DNA from: Trochalopteron elliotii
Lineage: Eukaryota > Chordata > Aves > Passeriformes > Leiothrichidae
Direction of reading: 5' to 3'
Length of the DNA stretch: 64,000 nucleotides
Assembly (NCBI GenBank): GCA_024734555.1
Contig: JANPWX010000202.1
Coordinates: forward strand, 434,001-498,000
Shown here: positions 1 to 13,768 of the stretch, piece after piece
Numbering within the stretch: the stretch's first letter is position 1
Layout: each line of letters opens with the position of its first letter
The notes under the pieces: generated by a model
The model's database searches: none
What the model saw: the letters and a program-made list of their open reading frames with translations, nothing else
Told to the model about the DNA's origin: nothing
Program-made: the position numbers and the translations under genes

Positions 1-1385
1 GATGTGTGATATTAGGGCTGTGAAGGTGACCTCCCCTGACAGCAGTGCCAGGTGGATGCTCCTGAGCACTGGGCTCTGCAGGTTTGCAGAAGAAACTGCT
101 TACTCCTGAGCCTGGCTCCTGGCTGAGAGGTTTTATTTGGGTGTTTGTCAGTTAATTTCTGTGCTTGGCGTATTTTAATTACTCAGGTGATAAAGTAAAT
201 CTTTTATGATGTTCTAATGTGAAAGATAAAATCACTCTTTTCATGCAGAGGTAGCAGGAATTTGCCAGCCTGGTTGCTGAGGTCCATGCTGGGCCTTGTG
301 TCAATGTCCTGTGAGGGGTTTTGTTTGCTGCTGGCCCTAGTGGCACAGAGACCTTGTCCTTTGCTGGGGCATTTCAAGGAAAGGGAGGAAAAAGAGCCCA
401 GAGTCCATCTTGGATGAAGATGCTCTTTCATGGATGCCAAAAGAAAGGGAAGCTGCTGGTTTCATCTGCAAAGCCCCAGATTACCAAGGATGGGAAGGGA
501 TGATGATGATGAACAAAGATGCAAAACCTGTATGCTTTCTGTGCTGTGAACCACAAGGAGTATCCTGGCTGGTGCACAAAATGCAGATTGAATACAGAAA
601 TGGAGCTTATTCAGGCAGTTGTCTTGTCAGGGCATCAGTCTGTCAGGGAAAGCTGTACCAAAGCTGGCCTCTACCCACCAGTTATGCATTTTGGAGGGGT
701 TTATAAGCAGTATTTCCATTAAAACATCTGTTCAGCCCACCATGCCTGAAGTCTGCCATTCCTGATAGATAAACAGATGTTCTCTGCTTCCAACCCTCTG
801 GCCAGGTCTTGCTTATCCCTCCCCAGACACTCTGGGGGGGCACAAAACCTACATTTGTCTCTATGAAAATGTGCTAAGGGTGCTAGGAGGTTGCCCTCCT
901 GGCTTTTTCCAGCATGTGATGGAGAAATGTCCTTTTGTGCTGTCCATAAACAGCAACAGTTGGAGGCTGCATGAGTTTTTGGAAGCAATGTTTGCTCCAG
1001 GCTTATTTATTTCCCTGAGGGATCTGCTCTTGGCTTTGCTAGAGATTGGTGTTAGGGCTACATGAATGTTCAAGCAGCTTCAGCTCTTGAAGCCTTTGGA
1101 AAGGGTCTGGTTCTGGTAAGGACTTGGCTTGCTACAGCTATGAGCTCTCCATCCTTCCAGAGCAGCCTCTTAAACAAAATCCTGCTGGTCAGGGACAGAC
1201 CTAGTGCCTTGTTTGTTCACTAGTGATGAAACAACTCTGCATAAATTCCCAAATCCCTCTGTAAATAGCTCCTTGCTGAGGTCCTGTCCTTCAGGCTTTG
1301 GTTGTGAAGGGTATGAAAAAGGCAAGCAACTCTGAAGCAGATGAGCTACCCTCTCCCTTGTTTAAGTGTTGGATAAAGCAAAGAT

Positions 1386-1433
1386 GCACCTTCAAGGTCC
1401 CTTCCAACCCAAACCATTCCATGATTCTTTGAT
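1386..1433 (+). mobile_element. CR1 LINE 3' end fragment
   Basis: CACCTTCAAGGTCCCTTCCA followed by ACCCAAACCATTCCATGATT matches the last bases of CR1 in forward orientation, about 48 bases. Confidence 0.75.
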
Positions 1434-1892
1434 CTGGGGACAAGCCTGCGCCCTGGCTGGAAACAGCAGAAGACACCTGAAGCTATTTTGTGTCTGTGAA
1501 ATCACACAATATGGTGTTTTACAACAGACACAGGGATTTGATCAGGCAAAAAGTGCAGGATAGCTGGTCCAAGGGAAAGCAGCTGGGATATGGATGTGGA
1601 TAATCATATTTATACCAGTGGCTCAGCAAGGATCTAAAATATAACATCCACTGCAGTGTCTTACTGATACCTGCTGTTCAGGGGAGCTGAGCCTCCAGGG
1701 TAGCCCCAACAGGACTTAAAGGGTGGCCTGGTTTTTATTCTAAGGATGTGTAGCTCTGCACTGAGCAGGAGGCTGTCAGGACCCATTTCTTGGTGTGCAT
1801 GTGTTTTTTTGGATCAGACCAGAGGTGCCAGCATTGCGTGCCAGGCAGCAGAGATTAGGTTTCCATCCTGTGCTTATGGTATATGTGTCAAA

Positions 1893-1963
1893 ACTAAAAA
1901 AAAAAACCAACAAAAAAAACCAAACCAAAACAAAAAACCCCAAAAAATATATACATATATATA
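1893..1963 (+). repeat. A-rich low-complexity tract ending in (TA)n
   Basis: Runs of A with CC and C interruptions (AAACCAACAAAA, CAAAACAAAAAACCCC) lead into ATATATACATATATATA. It may be an old poly-A tail, but no element body is recognisable upstream. Confidence 0.7.
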
Positions 1964-2904
1964 GCAGGGACAAAGCACTGTTGACCAATTTCTCAGCCTT
2001 AGTGATGCTCATTTGGAGTGAACAGAAAGTCTAGAATCAATAAAAAGCCTAATTTAGAAAGCCGAGGCCAGATTAGGAAGAGCAAATGCTCTGTAAAAGG
2101 CAGAAAGGGGTAGACAGAGCAATTACAAAAGGTAGAAAATTACACTCCACCTTTAGAGACACAAATGGGGTGCTATGTCAGCGTTTTAGTCATCTATCCT
2201 ATTTTCAGCACTGTGTTTGGATTAAAACTTCCCTCAATACCATGTCCTGGGTAAATAAAGCTGGGTCGGGGGCATATTTTCCTGCTCAGTGAGTGAGATA
2301 AATATAGAAAGATGTTTTTCACCTTTTGAGAAGAGCTTTTGCAAAGGAGGAGGAGAAGGAGCTCTGAGCCTGCTCACAGGTAGTGCCTGTTGTGCACATT
2401 TCTCACTCTGCCTTTTTTTCTTTCCTTTTTATTTTTCCTCCCCAAAGGATTTTTGAGCTTTTCTGCACCACATACTCAGATGTGAGGCCTCCTTTCCTCA
2501 GAGGCAGGGCTGTGCTGCAGCCCCCAGCTCTGGTGACAGGTTGGATAACTCATGGCAGCTCCCAGAAGGCAAAGGTCGTGTGAGGCTTGTGGGCTTCTAA
2601 AACCAGCAGTGAAATGCTCCTTCCCTCACCTCACAAAACACCCTCAGCTTTCTACCTTGATTGAAGAGGGGAAAAAAAAAAAGCAAAAATATTGTACTGT
2701 ATTGTTGTGCTGTGCATTACAGTCAGGAGAAATATATAGGCTGGGAGAGGAGCCATCACCTTGCTAAAATCTGGTTTGTGCAAGTGAAATGCAAAGCCCT
2801 GCATGTGTCAGTCTGGGTAAACTTCATCTGCTGCCTCGAAGTTCCAGGCTGCTATTCCCTGGTTACCAGTGGTGTACATCAAATAGAAATTGAGGATAAC
2901 ATAC

Positions 2905-3592
2905 AGTGGTTTGGGTCAGAAGTGAACATAAAGATGATCCAGTTCCAACCCCTCTGCCATGTGCAGGGACACCTTCCCCTATCCCAGGTTGCTCAGAGCC
3001 CCATCCAGCCTGAGCCTGAACACTTCCAGGGATGGGGCAGCCACAGCTTCTCTGGGCAACCTGTGCCAGGGCCTCAGCACCCTCACAGTGAGGAATTTCT
3101 TCTTAACATCTAACTGACCTTTTCTTCTGTCAGTTTAAAGCCATTCCCTCTTGTTCTGTCACTCCAGGCCCTTGTCAAAAGTCCTTGTAACCATCTTTAG
3201 GTACTGGAAGGCCAAAATTAGGTCGCCCCTAAACCTTCTCTTTTCCAGGCTGAACAACCCCAAATCTCTCAGCCTTTCCTCACAGCAGAGATGCTTCATC
3301 TCTCTAATCAATTTGGTGGCCTTGGCTGGCCTTACTCCCCCAGCTCCATGTCCTTCCTGTGCTGGGCCCCAGGTCTGGACACAGCACTGCAGGTGGGGTC
3401 ACACCAGAGGGGCAGAATTCCCCCTCATCTGCTGCCCAGAGGGCTTTGGATGCAGCCCAGGGCAGAGGTGCTTGCTGGGCTCTCAGTGTCCATTTCCAGG
3501 TCATGTTTGGGCTTCTCATCAACCAACATCCCCAAGCCCTTCCTCTCAGGGCTGCTCTCAATCCATCCTCTGCCCAGCCTGTATTTGTGCTT
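2905..3592 (-). mobile_element. CR1 LINE fragment, 5'-truncated
   Basis: On the + strand this reads as the reverse complement of a CR1 3' end: GGTTTGGGTCAGAAGTGA, then GTTGCTCAGAGCCCCATCCA, then GGCTGAACAACCCCAAATCT, TGGGCCCCAGGTCTGGACAC and so on. It covers the end of the reverse transcriptase ORF and the short 3' UTR. Several frame breaks make it non-functional. Much of it shows near-identical order to 59494-60066. Confidence 0.92.
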
Positions 3593-6500
3593 GGAACAAA
3601 GGCAGCAGACCCAAATCAGCTGTCAGGGTTCTCATTCTCATTTGTTTAACTGCAGGGGGGAGCTGCTTTAAGGGTTTAGTTGTGCACTGGGACATTACAG
3701 TGCTAAAGCAGTGGTCAGCAGTCCCCGTGGATGGGGAGCAGCATTCCTCAGATCTGCCTCAGGGAGAGCACCAGCAATGTCACCTCTTGAAAATTGCTTT
3801 TTTCTTTCATCTTCCCTAAAGCCCACGTGCATAAGCTCTGCTTACACACAGCACAGCTGATGGAGCTAACCATGGGAATGCAGCAAAATTGGAAAACTCA
3901 CCTAAAGCAGAGGACTTTTCTTCTGTAGCCCTCACTGGGGCCCCATCTTGGTATGTGCTTCACTGTGGCCTAGTCTGGCATATTTTGAATAGTGGGATGT
4001 TTCATTCAAACCTTTATTGATTGCAGTGTAAATTCTCTGACTGCTGCAGATATTTTTGAGATAAACAAAATGGGAATGGATTTTGTTTAAATTAATTCCC
4101 CCGAGTGACCTAAGCAGTCCCTCAAATCAGGATCAGTTTAATATTTTTATTTAAATAGCCATGAAAACTTTTGAGAAATGAGAGTTTAGGAAATGAAGAG
4201 CAATTTGTCTTGAATACCTCAAAGTCTAAGTTTCAAAATTAAATTCATCCATTTCTTGATAAGCAGCCACTGAATGCAGTAAAACCACTGGGATCCTGGA
4301 CTCCACGGAATTGGTTTCTATTTTCCAGTCATCCTCAGCTTCTCTTTGCTTTGTGCAACTCCAGATAAGAGCCTTAAGAGCTGTGGTTGTCCAAAGTACA
4401 TTTTGGGTGTTGTTGGTATTTGAAAGTTTATACGTATAAATTTAGATTTTAAAAATCTAAATGATGGTCTTTTGACCATGTTTTCCTGGAGCCCTGATTC
4501 ATTAGCTGTGTAAGAATTCAGTGTATAGATGTTCTTCCTGTGGAGGTTCTGGTTGGCTTTTCCCCCACAACAGAGTGCACACGCTCATTAGCTGCAACTA
4601 CAGCCTGTCACATGCTGGTGGCTTTTGACTGGGGACTAGGGAGAAAAGCAGGAACATGAGCAAACAACGTTTTGATATCAAGAGCCTTTCAGACCAAGTT
4701 TCCTGTCCAGCTCCTCTGGGTGAGTTGTGTGGGCACCTGAACATCTGGGACTTACAGCTGGGGCCAGATCACCTCCAATTTAGGTTAGGCTGAGGTTGGT
4801 GGCTTGTCCCTTGGGAGACCTGTTAATATTCTTAGAAAAGCATCTTCAGATGATTAATTAATTAACTGTGATTACAATGGAACCAGACCCCTGTCTGGTT
4901 TTTAAACCAGCAGGAGTTCCCAGGAGTGGCTTTGTGTCTCCTCCCTGCTAGCAATAAACCACGTGGCATTGAAACATCAGCTATGCATCCTCCCAGACTT
5001 GGAGAAGAGTTTGGATTTGTCTTAGCTGAATTATTTTACTGTGAGGCTTTCTCTGCCTTCAGGATCCTCCCTCTGTCCTGGTACAGGAATATAACCTTCA
5101 GTGAGTCACATTAGAGAAGGTGAATTGGGCTGATGGACAGAGCAAAGCCCAAGGATGAGACTGGGTCAGGATCCAGGGGCAGCAGGTACAAGTGCACTTT
5201 TTTGTTAATGCCTTCCTGTCTGAGCATTTAATGATGAAAGAAATGAAATATTCAGGAAAACTAGTATGAGCTGTGGTGGAGCACTGAAGTGAGCTGTTGC
5301 TTGTGCTCTCCCACAAAATCAGAGTTAAGGAAATTGAGTTGTTCCTGTGCTCCTGAGCAAGGCATTTCCATCCAGCTGACCACTGCAGCACCTTCCTGCA
5401 ACAAAGCACCTTGTCTCCCTGATGCTGCCCAGACAGCACTATCCCACTTTCCTGGTCACACCATAATGGGAATTGGGAACTCACTGTGGGAGGGATCATG
5501 TGTTTGCACATGAGCTGCTTTAGTAACAGCACTTTCATTTTCAGATAATGTGTCCTAAATATTCAGTACACATGTTCCTGCCACGAAAGACAATAGCAAC
5601 AACAAAAAAAATCTGAACAGCTGTTCCTTTGTTGTTCAGTAAAAAAAAAGAAAACCAAACTACAAAGCAGCACTCCAAGGTCATGTTATTCCTTTACAGG
5701 GGGGGAAATGAAGAGGCTTGAAGCATTTTAGTGAGCTTGAGAATTTACTGTGGTGAGTTTTGGGATATGAACTTTGCTGCCTTGAGATGAGAGTCTTGCT
5801 GAAAGGCATATAGCTGCTGCTTGAGCTTCTCCAAAGGAGCTACAACCTGGCCCACCCAAACTGCAGAATTTCTTATAGTTATAGAGGATCCCAGAAGAGA
5901 TCCCAGGAAAAGAGGGAACATCCTATGTCCCCTCTCTGGATACAAGAATAAGTCTTGTCTTAATATCACTCCTTTAAAAATCATTCACCACCTTTTTTTC
6001 ATGCAAAGCAATTGTGCCTCTTTACCTGATCTGTGCTAAGAGAAAAATTCAGCCTCTGGATTATGGGAGCAATGGTGTGTGCTCATTGAAATATGCCAAT
6101 CCTCAGAGAGATGAGAAGTCCAGAAATGCTTCCCAGGTGTTTTAAAAACCTATCAGCCTTCCAGTTCCAATTCTGAGAGTTGCTGAAGGGAGAAACTGCT
6201 CCAAGCAGTAGATTACCAAGGTGACATGTGCAGCTGTGGATTGAGTCAGCTCATCAGATGTTTCCTTGCAGCAGAGTGGGGAAAATGAAATCTGCTGTTT
6301 AACAGGTGACATGCAACCCTTTGATGTCAGTCTGCCCTCTGCCCAGTGGGGACATGCCCAAGAGGTGCAATGTCCTGGCATAGCTCAGTTTGCTTGACCT
6401 GCACCTGCTTCCTAGAGGGAAGGATCCAAGTCTGCTACTTCTGCAGCAAACAAATGCTGCTCTCCCCAGCTGATAATTTCCCTCCCATAGCTGATTATGT

Positions 6501-9500
6501 GTCCTGTTGTTTTGGGGGTTTTTTTTCATAAAATTAGGGTATCAGGCAGCTTTCCAATCATTTTTATGCTGTGTGTTTGCTGCCAACACTTCTGGCTCAT
6601 CAGGAAGCCAGCCCTCCTAATGCTCATTAGTGACAGGGAGAAAAACCTCTCTGCCACTGCAGGCTTCTGTAGTCACCACAGCCAGAAAAAAAATTACTAA
6701 TTATTTGGTTTGGAGGAATCTGAAATTCCCTGTGGGTAGATGAAAAGTTCAGTGGTTTGTTGAGATCAGAGTAAAAGTTGCTTTTGGGAGTATAGGCAGC
6801 TTTGAAGTTGCAACAAGCTCTGTCTGCAAATCTTGGTGTTTAAAAGAGACATCCTATCAAGTCCTTTAGTCCTGCTGGGGTTTGGATGCTGACCATCCAA
6901 GGAGCATTAAGGGTGAGAGATGTGTTGTGATTCAATGGAGAAGAACCATGAGACACTGACCCTTGCCCATGTGTTACTTGATTATTTGTCTTCTTTAGGG
7001 CTTCTGGGCAGGAGAAGAGGGGTCAGAAGAGGGGTATGTATGGATTTGTAAGAGTTTCTGGGTAAAGATTGTCATTATATGAACCCAGGAGGTGGGGTCC
7101 TCCTGTTTGACCATCATTCTCTCTGTTGCCCAAATGGTGACACTTTGCACAGTGGAGATGTGGTTTCTACAAAGGTGGGGTCTCATTTCTGAAGCCACTT
7201 GGGCAGAGAGGCTCTTGCTGGAGTGGGCCTAATTGCTGAAAAGATCCCCAGGGTTTGCATTTGGAACAGTGCCTGGGGAACTGATGGGGATCGGCAGAGC
7301 TTCACAGGAAAATCTGCCCAGCACCCGTTTGCATTTGTCTGCCTTCAGCAAAAGCTATCAAGTTAATGCTAATTTAAATTCTCACTTAGGCATCTGTAGG
7401 TATAATTGCATAAAGCACTGTGCATTAAATTACATCCACACATGGATTTGGATTCAGAGTCTTCAGAAAGACTACATATGTCAGCCTATTTGCAAAATGC
7501 ATTGGCCACTGAAGACCCAATGATACTATGCACCCCTTTTTTGCTTGGAAACATAATGATCTAACCTTACCCTGGGTTAATTATACCCTGATACCAGCTC
7601 AATTCCCACAGCTTTCCCATGTCAGTGGGAAGCAGCACCCTTAATATTTTATGAAACAATTTACTGATGACTCCCAAGACCATGGAATGCACAAGCTGGT
7701 AAGGGTGGGTAAATAAAAACCACAAATTCAACAGAAGTTTAAATCTCAGTTGTAACATGTTGTAATTAATCACTACAGCTGTGTAATGCTGGAACCAGGC
7801 AAGAATCTGAAAGCAAAGCCAGCCTGAAACCTGCATGGAAAGCAGAGCCAGAGGGTAAATCTCACCTGCACATTCCTTGTTCTTAGAATGCCACAGTGGT
7901 TGGGTTGTATTTTTTTAGTTTTATTTTACAGTCTTCGAAATGTGCCTTCAAGAGAAACAATTCCTGTCACTTGGAGCTCCCAGGGAGGACCTGGTGTGAG
8001 TGTGTCCCTTGATGCCACCAGCAGCATTCTGGTCTCACCCTCCAGGGGTGAGGAGCCCTGTCCTGTGACATGGATGAGTGTCAGGGGGACTTGTGCCTGC
8101 TGGGCCAATTTTTAAGGGGTAAAAGGTCACTGTTGTCATTGAGAACTTGACAACATTGTCCTTGAAAAATTGCTTAATACCTAGTTTGGGGTGTCACATA
8201 ACTTCAGTGGCCTTCTGCTCAGCCTGTGTGTGCTGCTCTCAGCACTGAGCTGTCTTAACACTGCATTAATGTTTTCTCCTCTTTGTGCATGGGTAGAATT
8301 GAAATCCCTCTTGGGGAGGAAGCTTATTCCAAGTAAATTCCTAAACAATCAGCTGAAAAGAACCCTGAAATGTTCTTTCACTTGATTTACTACTCCCTGC
8401 CAAATGGGTATGCATACCAGGTCTTGGGCCTGGTACTGGAGCTGAGCCTTGAAGGAATTGTCTGTACAAAGATTCTCCTTCAGTTTTGGGATCTAGTGCA
8501 GATTTCAACCAAGTCTGGTGAAAGAAGTGATCATAAATACACCATGTTTCTGTGTGGCTCATGACAAATAAAGAGCAGGTTTGGCCCAAGGCAGGTGTTG
8601 TGGTCAGATCCTGTCTGCTTGGCATGGATTTTTGGGCTCTCTGGGGATCCTCTTTTGTGGGGCAGGAGTTCATGTTGCCGGCATCTCCTGCTGGGCTTCA
8701 TTCCCAACTCCTCCATTAATGAATTTGGAGGGTTATTTGGCTTCACTGGCTAAAGATGCTATGCTAAGATACCTTCTCTTTCAATTCTTTCAGGTCCCAT
8801 TAGGTTTCACAGCCTCATATATTTTTAAATCCTTTGACATTTGAAACTCTGTTCCCCTGAAAGGTCTTCTCCTAAATCCCAGCTCCTCAGAAGGCCCAAG
8901 GGGATAAGGGTGAAGCTGTTCTGGGTTTGTGGGTGGTAGTGAACAATGTGTTCCGAGTTGCTCTGCTGGTTCTGCCTATCCCTTTGACGGGGAAGGAGTG
9001 AACTGGGATATGATAAATCACTGAACTGTCACTTCTAAATGCTGCTTGGGATGTAAACATTGTGTATAAACCCTCCTAAATGGTGTTAAATTTGTCTGCT
9101 GTATTTCTTCCCTCCCACCCCACCACTGCTGCTCTAAGTATGTTCTTTTAGTAGCCCAGTCTTGTTTTGTGTTTTGTTTTGTACTTATGCCCACTTTCCC
9201 CAAATCTCTGGGGGTTCTTTCTAAAATTTTGATATTGATTTTTTTCCTTGGTTTAAAAAAAACCATGCACACAAAGAAGCAGGTGTCCACGGCTCAAGCC
9301 TGAGTGGTACAGGAAGAGCAACAGGAAGGCTGGTTTTTGGTGCTGGAGAAAGTCTCTGCAAGTCTCTTAAAGGAGCATCCCATTTCCACAGATGGCTTTT
9401 CTTTTGTTTTTTAATGGGTTATGATGCCAGGAGGATCTGGAAAGAGTGAGTCAGGTTTTATGGTACCCGTGAAAACAAGGTACCTCATCCCAGGCTGGAT

Positions 9501-11817
9501 GTCTTGTTCTTGCAAACCTGTTCTTTCAACTCCTGGAGAGTATAGTTTTAGATTCATTCTCACATTCTCCAGTCTTGGTGGTTCATTTGGTTTTTTCATT
9601 TACCTCCCTTTCTCCTCCCTTTTCCCTGCCCTCATTCCCTCCACAGCTGCAGGTGATGTGATTCATGTGCGCATCACTGAGCTGTGACTTCACAGAGCTC
9701 AAACTGGCTGAGTCTTTCACCCTCCTCTGGCAGCAGTGATGCAGAGTGAGGCACGTGGCTGGGCAGGGGCTTTATCTACTCCTCTGGTTTGATGTTTAAC
9801 ACGTGAGGCAGAACCCCAAGCACTGGATCAGCATGTCAGGCTTGGTCACAGTGGAGCGCACCAACAGCGGCACAGGGGCTGCACAACAACCACAATCACT
9901 CTGATGGAAGGCAGGGTTTAAGTCCTCCAGCAACTGAGCTGAGCCCAGCCTGGGCCTAGCTTAATCCCTGATCTGTGTAAAACCCTCCCCTGTGCTTTCC
10001 AGAGGCTGGGACAGCTGGAGAGGTTGCTCTGCACGAGCACAGGATGGCAGCTGTGTGCTAAAACTTGCTGAGCTGCCTCCCCAGTAAGTGATGGGGTGGT
10101 GAGGGATTTAAAAGAAAAACCATTACAGCGTCTTTGTCAGTCTTCCTGAAATAAATCAGGGCATGCTCACTTAAGCTGGCTGTTGGTGATTTGTGGCTTT
10201 TTTTTTTTTTAATAAAAGCCAAATGCTTTCATTTTCTAAATAAATATGCTATGAAGAGGGCCTCGAAGGAAAGATGATTAGTTACTATCCAATTGTTGCT
10301 AAATTCATTGGTAGATGGTCCATATACTGCATTTTAAAATGTCACTGATACCTGATACAGGCCATTCCCAAGCTGTTTGATAATTATTTACCAGCCATCT
10401 GCTTCAGCATCATCTGCATGACCAATGACAGCCCCAAAAGCAGGAAGGAGAGAAAGGGGTTAAGCTGTAGGCAGGAAAGGGAAGGCAGAAACCAAGCAGC
10501 AAACAATTGGCACCTGGGCTCCATTGAAAACTAAAAGTGGAAAAAGATGGCTTAATTGAAAAATCTGCCTATTGTGTGTGACTGCAGCCTCCAAGGGGAA
10601 ACAAACAAACCCATTAAAAGGAAGGAAAATAAAAAGGCAAAGAATTAAAAAATCCTGTGCTGTTGTGCAGACTTGGGCCATTTAACTCTTCCCAGTCCGG
10701 GGCAGAAATATTTTTATAACCAAACCATCTCCCTTGTTAAAGCATTTAGTTGGATTGAGTAATTTCTTAAGCCCTCCTAGCATCTTCCATCACTAGCTGG
10801 AGCTACTGGAGACTCCCAGGGTAATGTTGGATGTATTGAAAATTCTGGTTGTGGTGGGATGAGTGGGGACATGATCTCTGATTTCTCTTCATTTTCACAG
10901 ATACCATAAAAATATGGATCTCAGTTTTTCCTCTCACTTCAGTGTTGTTTGGGAGGTCTCTGTAAGTTTCCTTGACATGCTTTGAAGTATATTTCTACTT
11001 TAAAATAACTTTATTTTAGTAATAATAATAATTTTAGTAATTTAGTCATTCTCTGGAGTTTACTGGCTGCAGTAGGTTTCCACTGCACAGTAAGACAATC
11101 AGGGCTTTTTTTGCTTCTCAAACCCAGCTTTTCCTTTTGTTTTTTTCAGCTCAGCAGTGGGTTGCTGAAAACCTCTGAAAACAGTCTGGGAACTCTCATA
11201 TATTACTCCTGGACCTGATCCATAATGAGGAGGGCTCACAGCACCAAGCTTGGGGCTCTCTGGTGTGTGGCACACATCCCTTTATTGGATTATCAGCAAG
11301 GAATAAACAACCCCTTATTTACACAGGGTTCACCAGAATTGCTGCTTTGATAAATAGAGGGTAAGCTGGCCCAGTCCCAGCTTCTTTGGACAAGCAGCTT
11401 TTGTTCCTATAAATGCTGCGTGGATGCAAGGTGTAATTTTACTGAATTATCATATCCATTTGTATTTTGCAGAGCCCACAGGTGCTTCAACCCAGTTGTC
11501 TGCCATAAGAAATGTCACAGCCCTGATGGCACTGGCAAACATCACCTTGAACACTGCAGGTTCTGGATTTCAGCAGGCAAAATGCTGTCTGCCTTTTGTG
11601 ACATATGAGATAGGAGCCCTAAGTCTTCCAGGAGGTCAGTTCTTCCCATAACAGTACAGATCTCCCTTGTGTTCTTTGTTCTGCCTCTTAATTTTTTATT
11701 TATTTGTTTGCTGAATTGCTACTTGTGCACTTTTGGGAAGGTATGTTTGACTGTGAGTGCTTTGCGAGCTTTTTAAATCAAAAGAGATTTTTAAAAGCTT
11801 TTTAAATTTAAAGAGAA
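3593..11817. other. intergenic, no gene seen
   Basis: Unique AT-leaning sequence without splice-linked coding frames. The longest frame (146 codons, minus, 5098-5538) has no family features. The block near 10200-10430 is low in repeats and rich in TAAT cores. Confidence 0.75.
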
Positions 11818-11955
11818 CTATAGAAGGGTGTGGGCTGGAAGGGACCTTAAGGGTGCTCTGGTTCCATTCCCTCTGTCATGGGCAGGGACACCTTCCACTG
11901 GACCAGGTTGCTCAGAGTCTCATCCAACGTGGCCTTGAATATTTCCAGGGGGTCT
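11818..11955 (-). mobile_element. CR1 LINE 3' fragment
   Basis: GGGCTGGAAGGGACCTTAAG, then GGCAGGGACACCTTCCACTG, ACCAGGTTGCTCAGAG and TGGCCTTGAATATTTCCAGG are the reversed CR1 3' end. It is about 140 bases and lacks the tail. Confidence 0.85.
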
Positions 11956-13234
11956 CCCCATGTTTTACCTTGCTGTTGAAAAAGTCTGTTGTGGGCAGTG
12001 TCAAAGGGCTGAGGGCAGAATTAATTTTAGGCTATTCATAGTTGGAACCAGAAGAGTTTCCCTTTCAAATTTGGCCAAAGGAACATAAGGATTTGGTTTC
12101 TCTGCTGTAAGGTAGCTCCAGCAATGACTTCATTAGGCAGTAAATTCTGTTGTCATTTATTTTCTATAATTCTTTTGAGTGCACAGTATTCTTAAAAATG
12201 TTTTAATATGCATTCTGCTAAAGCAGTTGTACTGGTTCTGAGGTTATAGTGCCTGAAACAGTGGTGGTGGAGGGTTCCTGTTATCCTGAACTTCTCTAGC
12301 TGTGCCTGGAGCTGCTGCAGCATCTTTGTGACATTCAGGTTCTTGTCTTAATTCTGTCCTATAAAGCTTGCAAGTCTCAGTGCTGTGGTTTCAAGGGATC
12401 AAGAATCTCTGTGCAAATGCACCAAAGGGCTGTTGAATTTGAGGTACTAAAAACTGCCTCAGACCCATACCTGAGCCCCCAAAATATCTTTACACTGCTG
12501 GCCAGGGGTGGTGAAACTACTGCTAAACCTTTTTTTTATCATGGGACCTCTGCTGGTTTGAGCACTCCCCAGAAACTCAGAAGCTCTGGATCTCAGGTTT
12601 CATTAATGTTTTGGGGTTTTTTGAAAGACTTTACACAGTAGCATTATACCTTGGAGCTATCTACGGTGCACCAAAGCTGCATATTTTCCCTCTCTTTCTG
12701 GTGTAAAAACCCCTTAATTGTGCTATAAAGAATGGCAAAGCTCAAACAGCAGAGTCTTCTCCTCTCCCAAATGTTCTGCAGCTTGGGGTGGTGGAAGGAA
12801 GTTCCCTGAGAGGTTTCTGCTGGGGTCTCTCCTGCTCTTGGTGATGTCCTGATGACTGGGCTGGGCTGCTGGAGCTTTCTGTCCTCTAAGCAAGCTTCTA
12901 AAGATGTTCTGCCTGTTTACCTGGAGATGCCCATACTGTTGAGGTGCTGGTGTGGGAGCAGGGAATGGGCACAAGGGAAGTCTGTAGAGAGAAAAAATGC
13001 TTTTCCACAGAAAGGAGCTTGGCTCATTAGGTGACTGCCCATTCACAGAGCTTGTTGCTGGCAGTCCTACTCCAAGGGGACTTTTTTCTCATCTACCTTT
13101 AACAGAAGCATAGGCACCAGAAGTTTGCATTACAGAGATAAGTCCCCTGCAGATGATCAGAGTGCCCTTTGCAGACCAGCCCCAGGCCCTGCTCTCACAT
13201 TACCATCTTTCATATTGTTAACAAAAATAATAGT
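11956..13234. other. intergenic, no gene seen
   Basis: Unique sequence between the CR1 scrap and the solo LTR. A 107-codon minus frame (12723-13046) shows no domain and lacks support. Confidence 0.75.
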
Positions 13235-13239
13235 GCCAG

Positions 13240-13768
13240 TGTCATGGTTTGAAAGCAAAACGAGTGAGAGTTTCCAAGCTAGAAATACAATTTAATAGGA
13301 AGAAGAAAAAAAAGGTAAAATAAAATAAATGCAATAATACAAAAGACCACTGGCAGAGTCAGAAAACAACTTGAGTGGGATGATGGAAGCAGTGATCCTG
13401 TAGAAAGGTCTGGTAGCTCTGATCCTCTGGGAATCCAGTGGGTAAGGTCCACATACTGTCCCAAGTCCCAGATTATATCCAGGTGAGAATGCTTGGCTCC
13501 TCCCCCTGGGTGGAGCATCTCACAATGGGACAATGAGTCATACAGGGGGTCCTTGATGGCCCATTAAAGTGAGATAACTCTGATATCTATGAGTCATGCA
13601 GCAGGCCATTAACAGAAGATCCTTTAACAGAAGACACCTTAACATAAGAGGGAAGGGGAACCTGAAAGAACACTGCTTCAGCAATTGGTTTTAACAGTTC
13701 ATGAAGATGGTGATAGAATACTTTGTGCAAGAATACTTTGTGTATATCTTATACTACAACCCAGGACA
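13240..13768 (-). mobile_element. solo LTR of an endogenous retrovirus (family A, copy 1)
   Basis: A 529-base element begins TGTCATGG and ends CCAGGACA on the + strand (TG...CA ends) and is flanked by a perfect 5-base target duplication GCCAG (13235-13239 and 13769-13773). The reverse complement matches the element at 53236-53775 along its whole length, including the GGATATAATCTGGGA core. No internal retroviral genes are present, so it is a solo LTR left by recombination. Compared with the other copy it carries a short tandem duplication around CAAAGTATTCT near its 5' end. Confidence 0.85.

Larger units (their letters stand above)
1..2904. other. intergenic, no gene seen
   Basis: Only short chance frames (under 100 codons) occur, with stops and no recognisable family. 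It holds the CR1 scrap at 1386 and the A-rich tract at 1893; the rest is unique sequence. Confidence 0.8.

Noticed and set aside
3151..3819. 222-codon plus-strand frame
   Set aside because: It is the antisense of a CR1 fragment plus adjacent unique sequence; the element's coding strand is minus.
5098..5538. 146-codon minus-strand frame
   Set aside because: No recognisable domain, overlapped by other frames, and no splice or promoter context.
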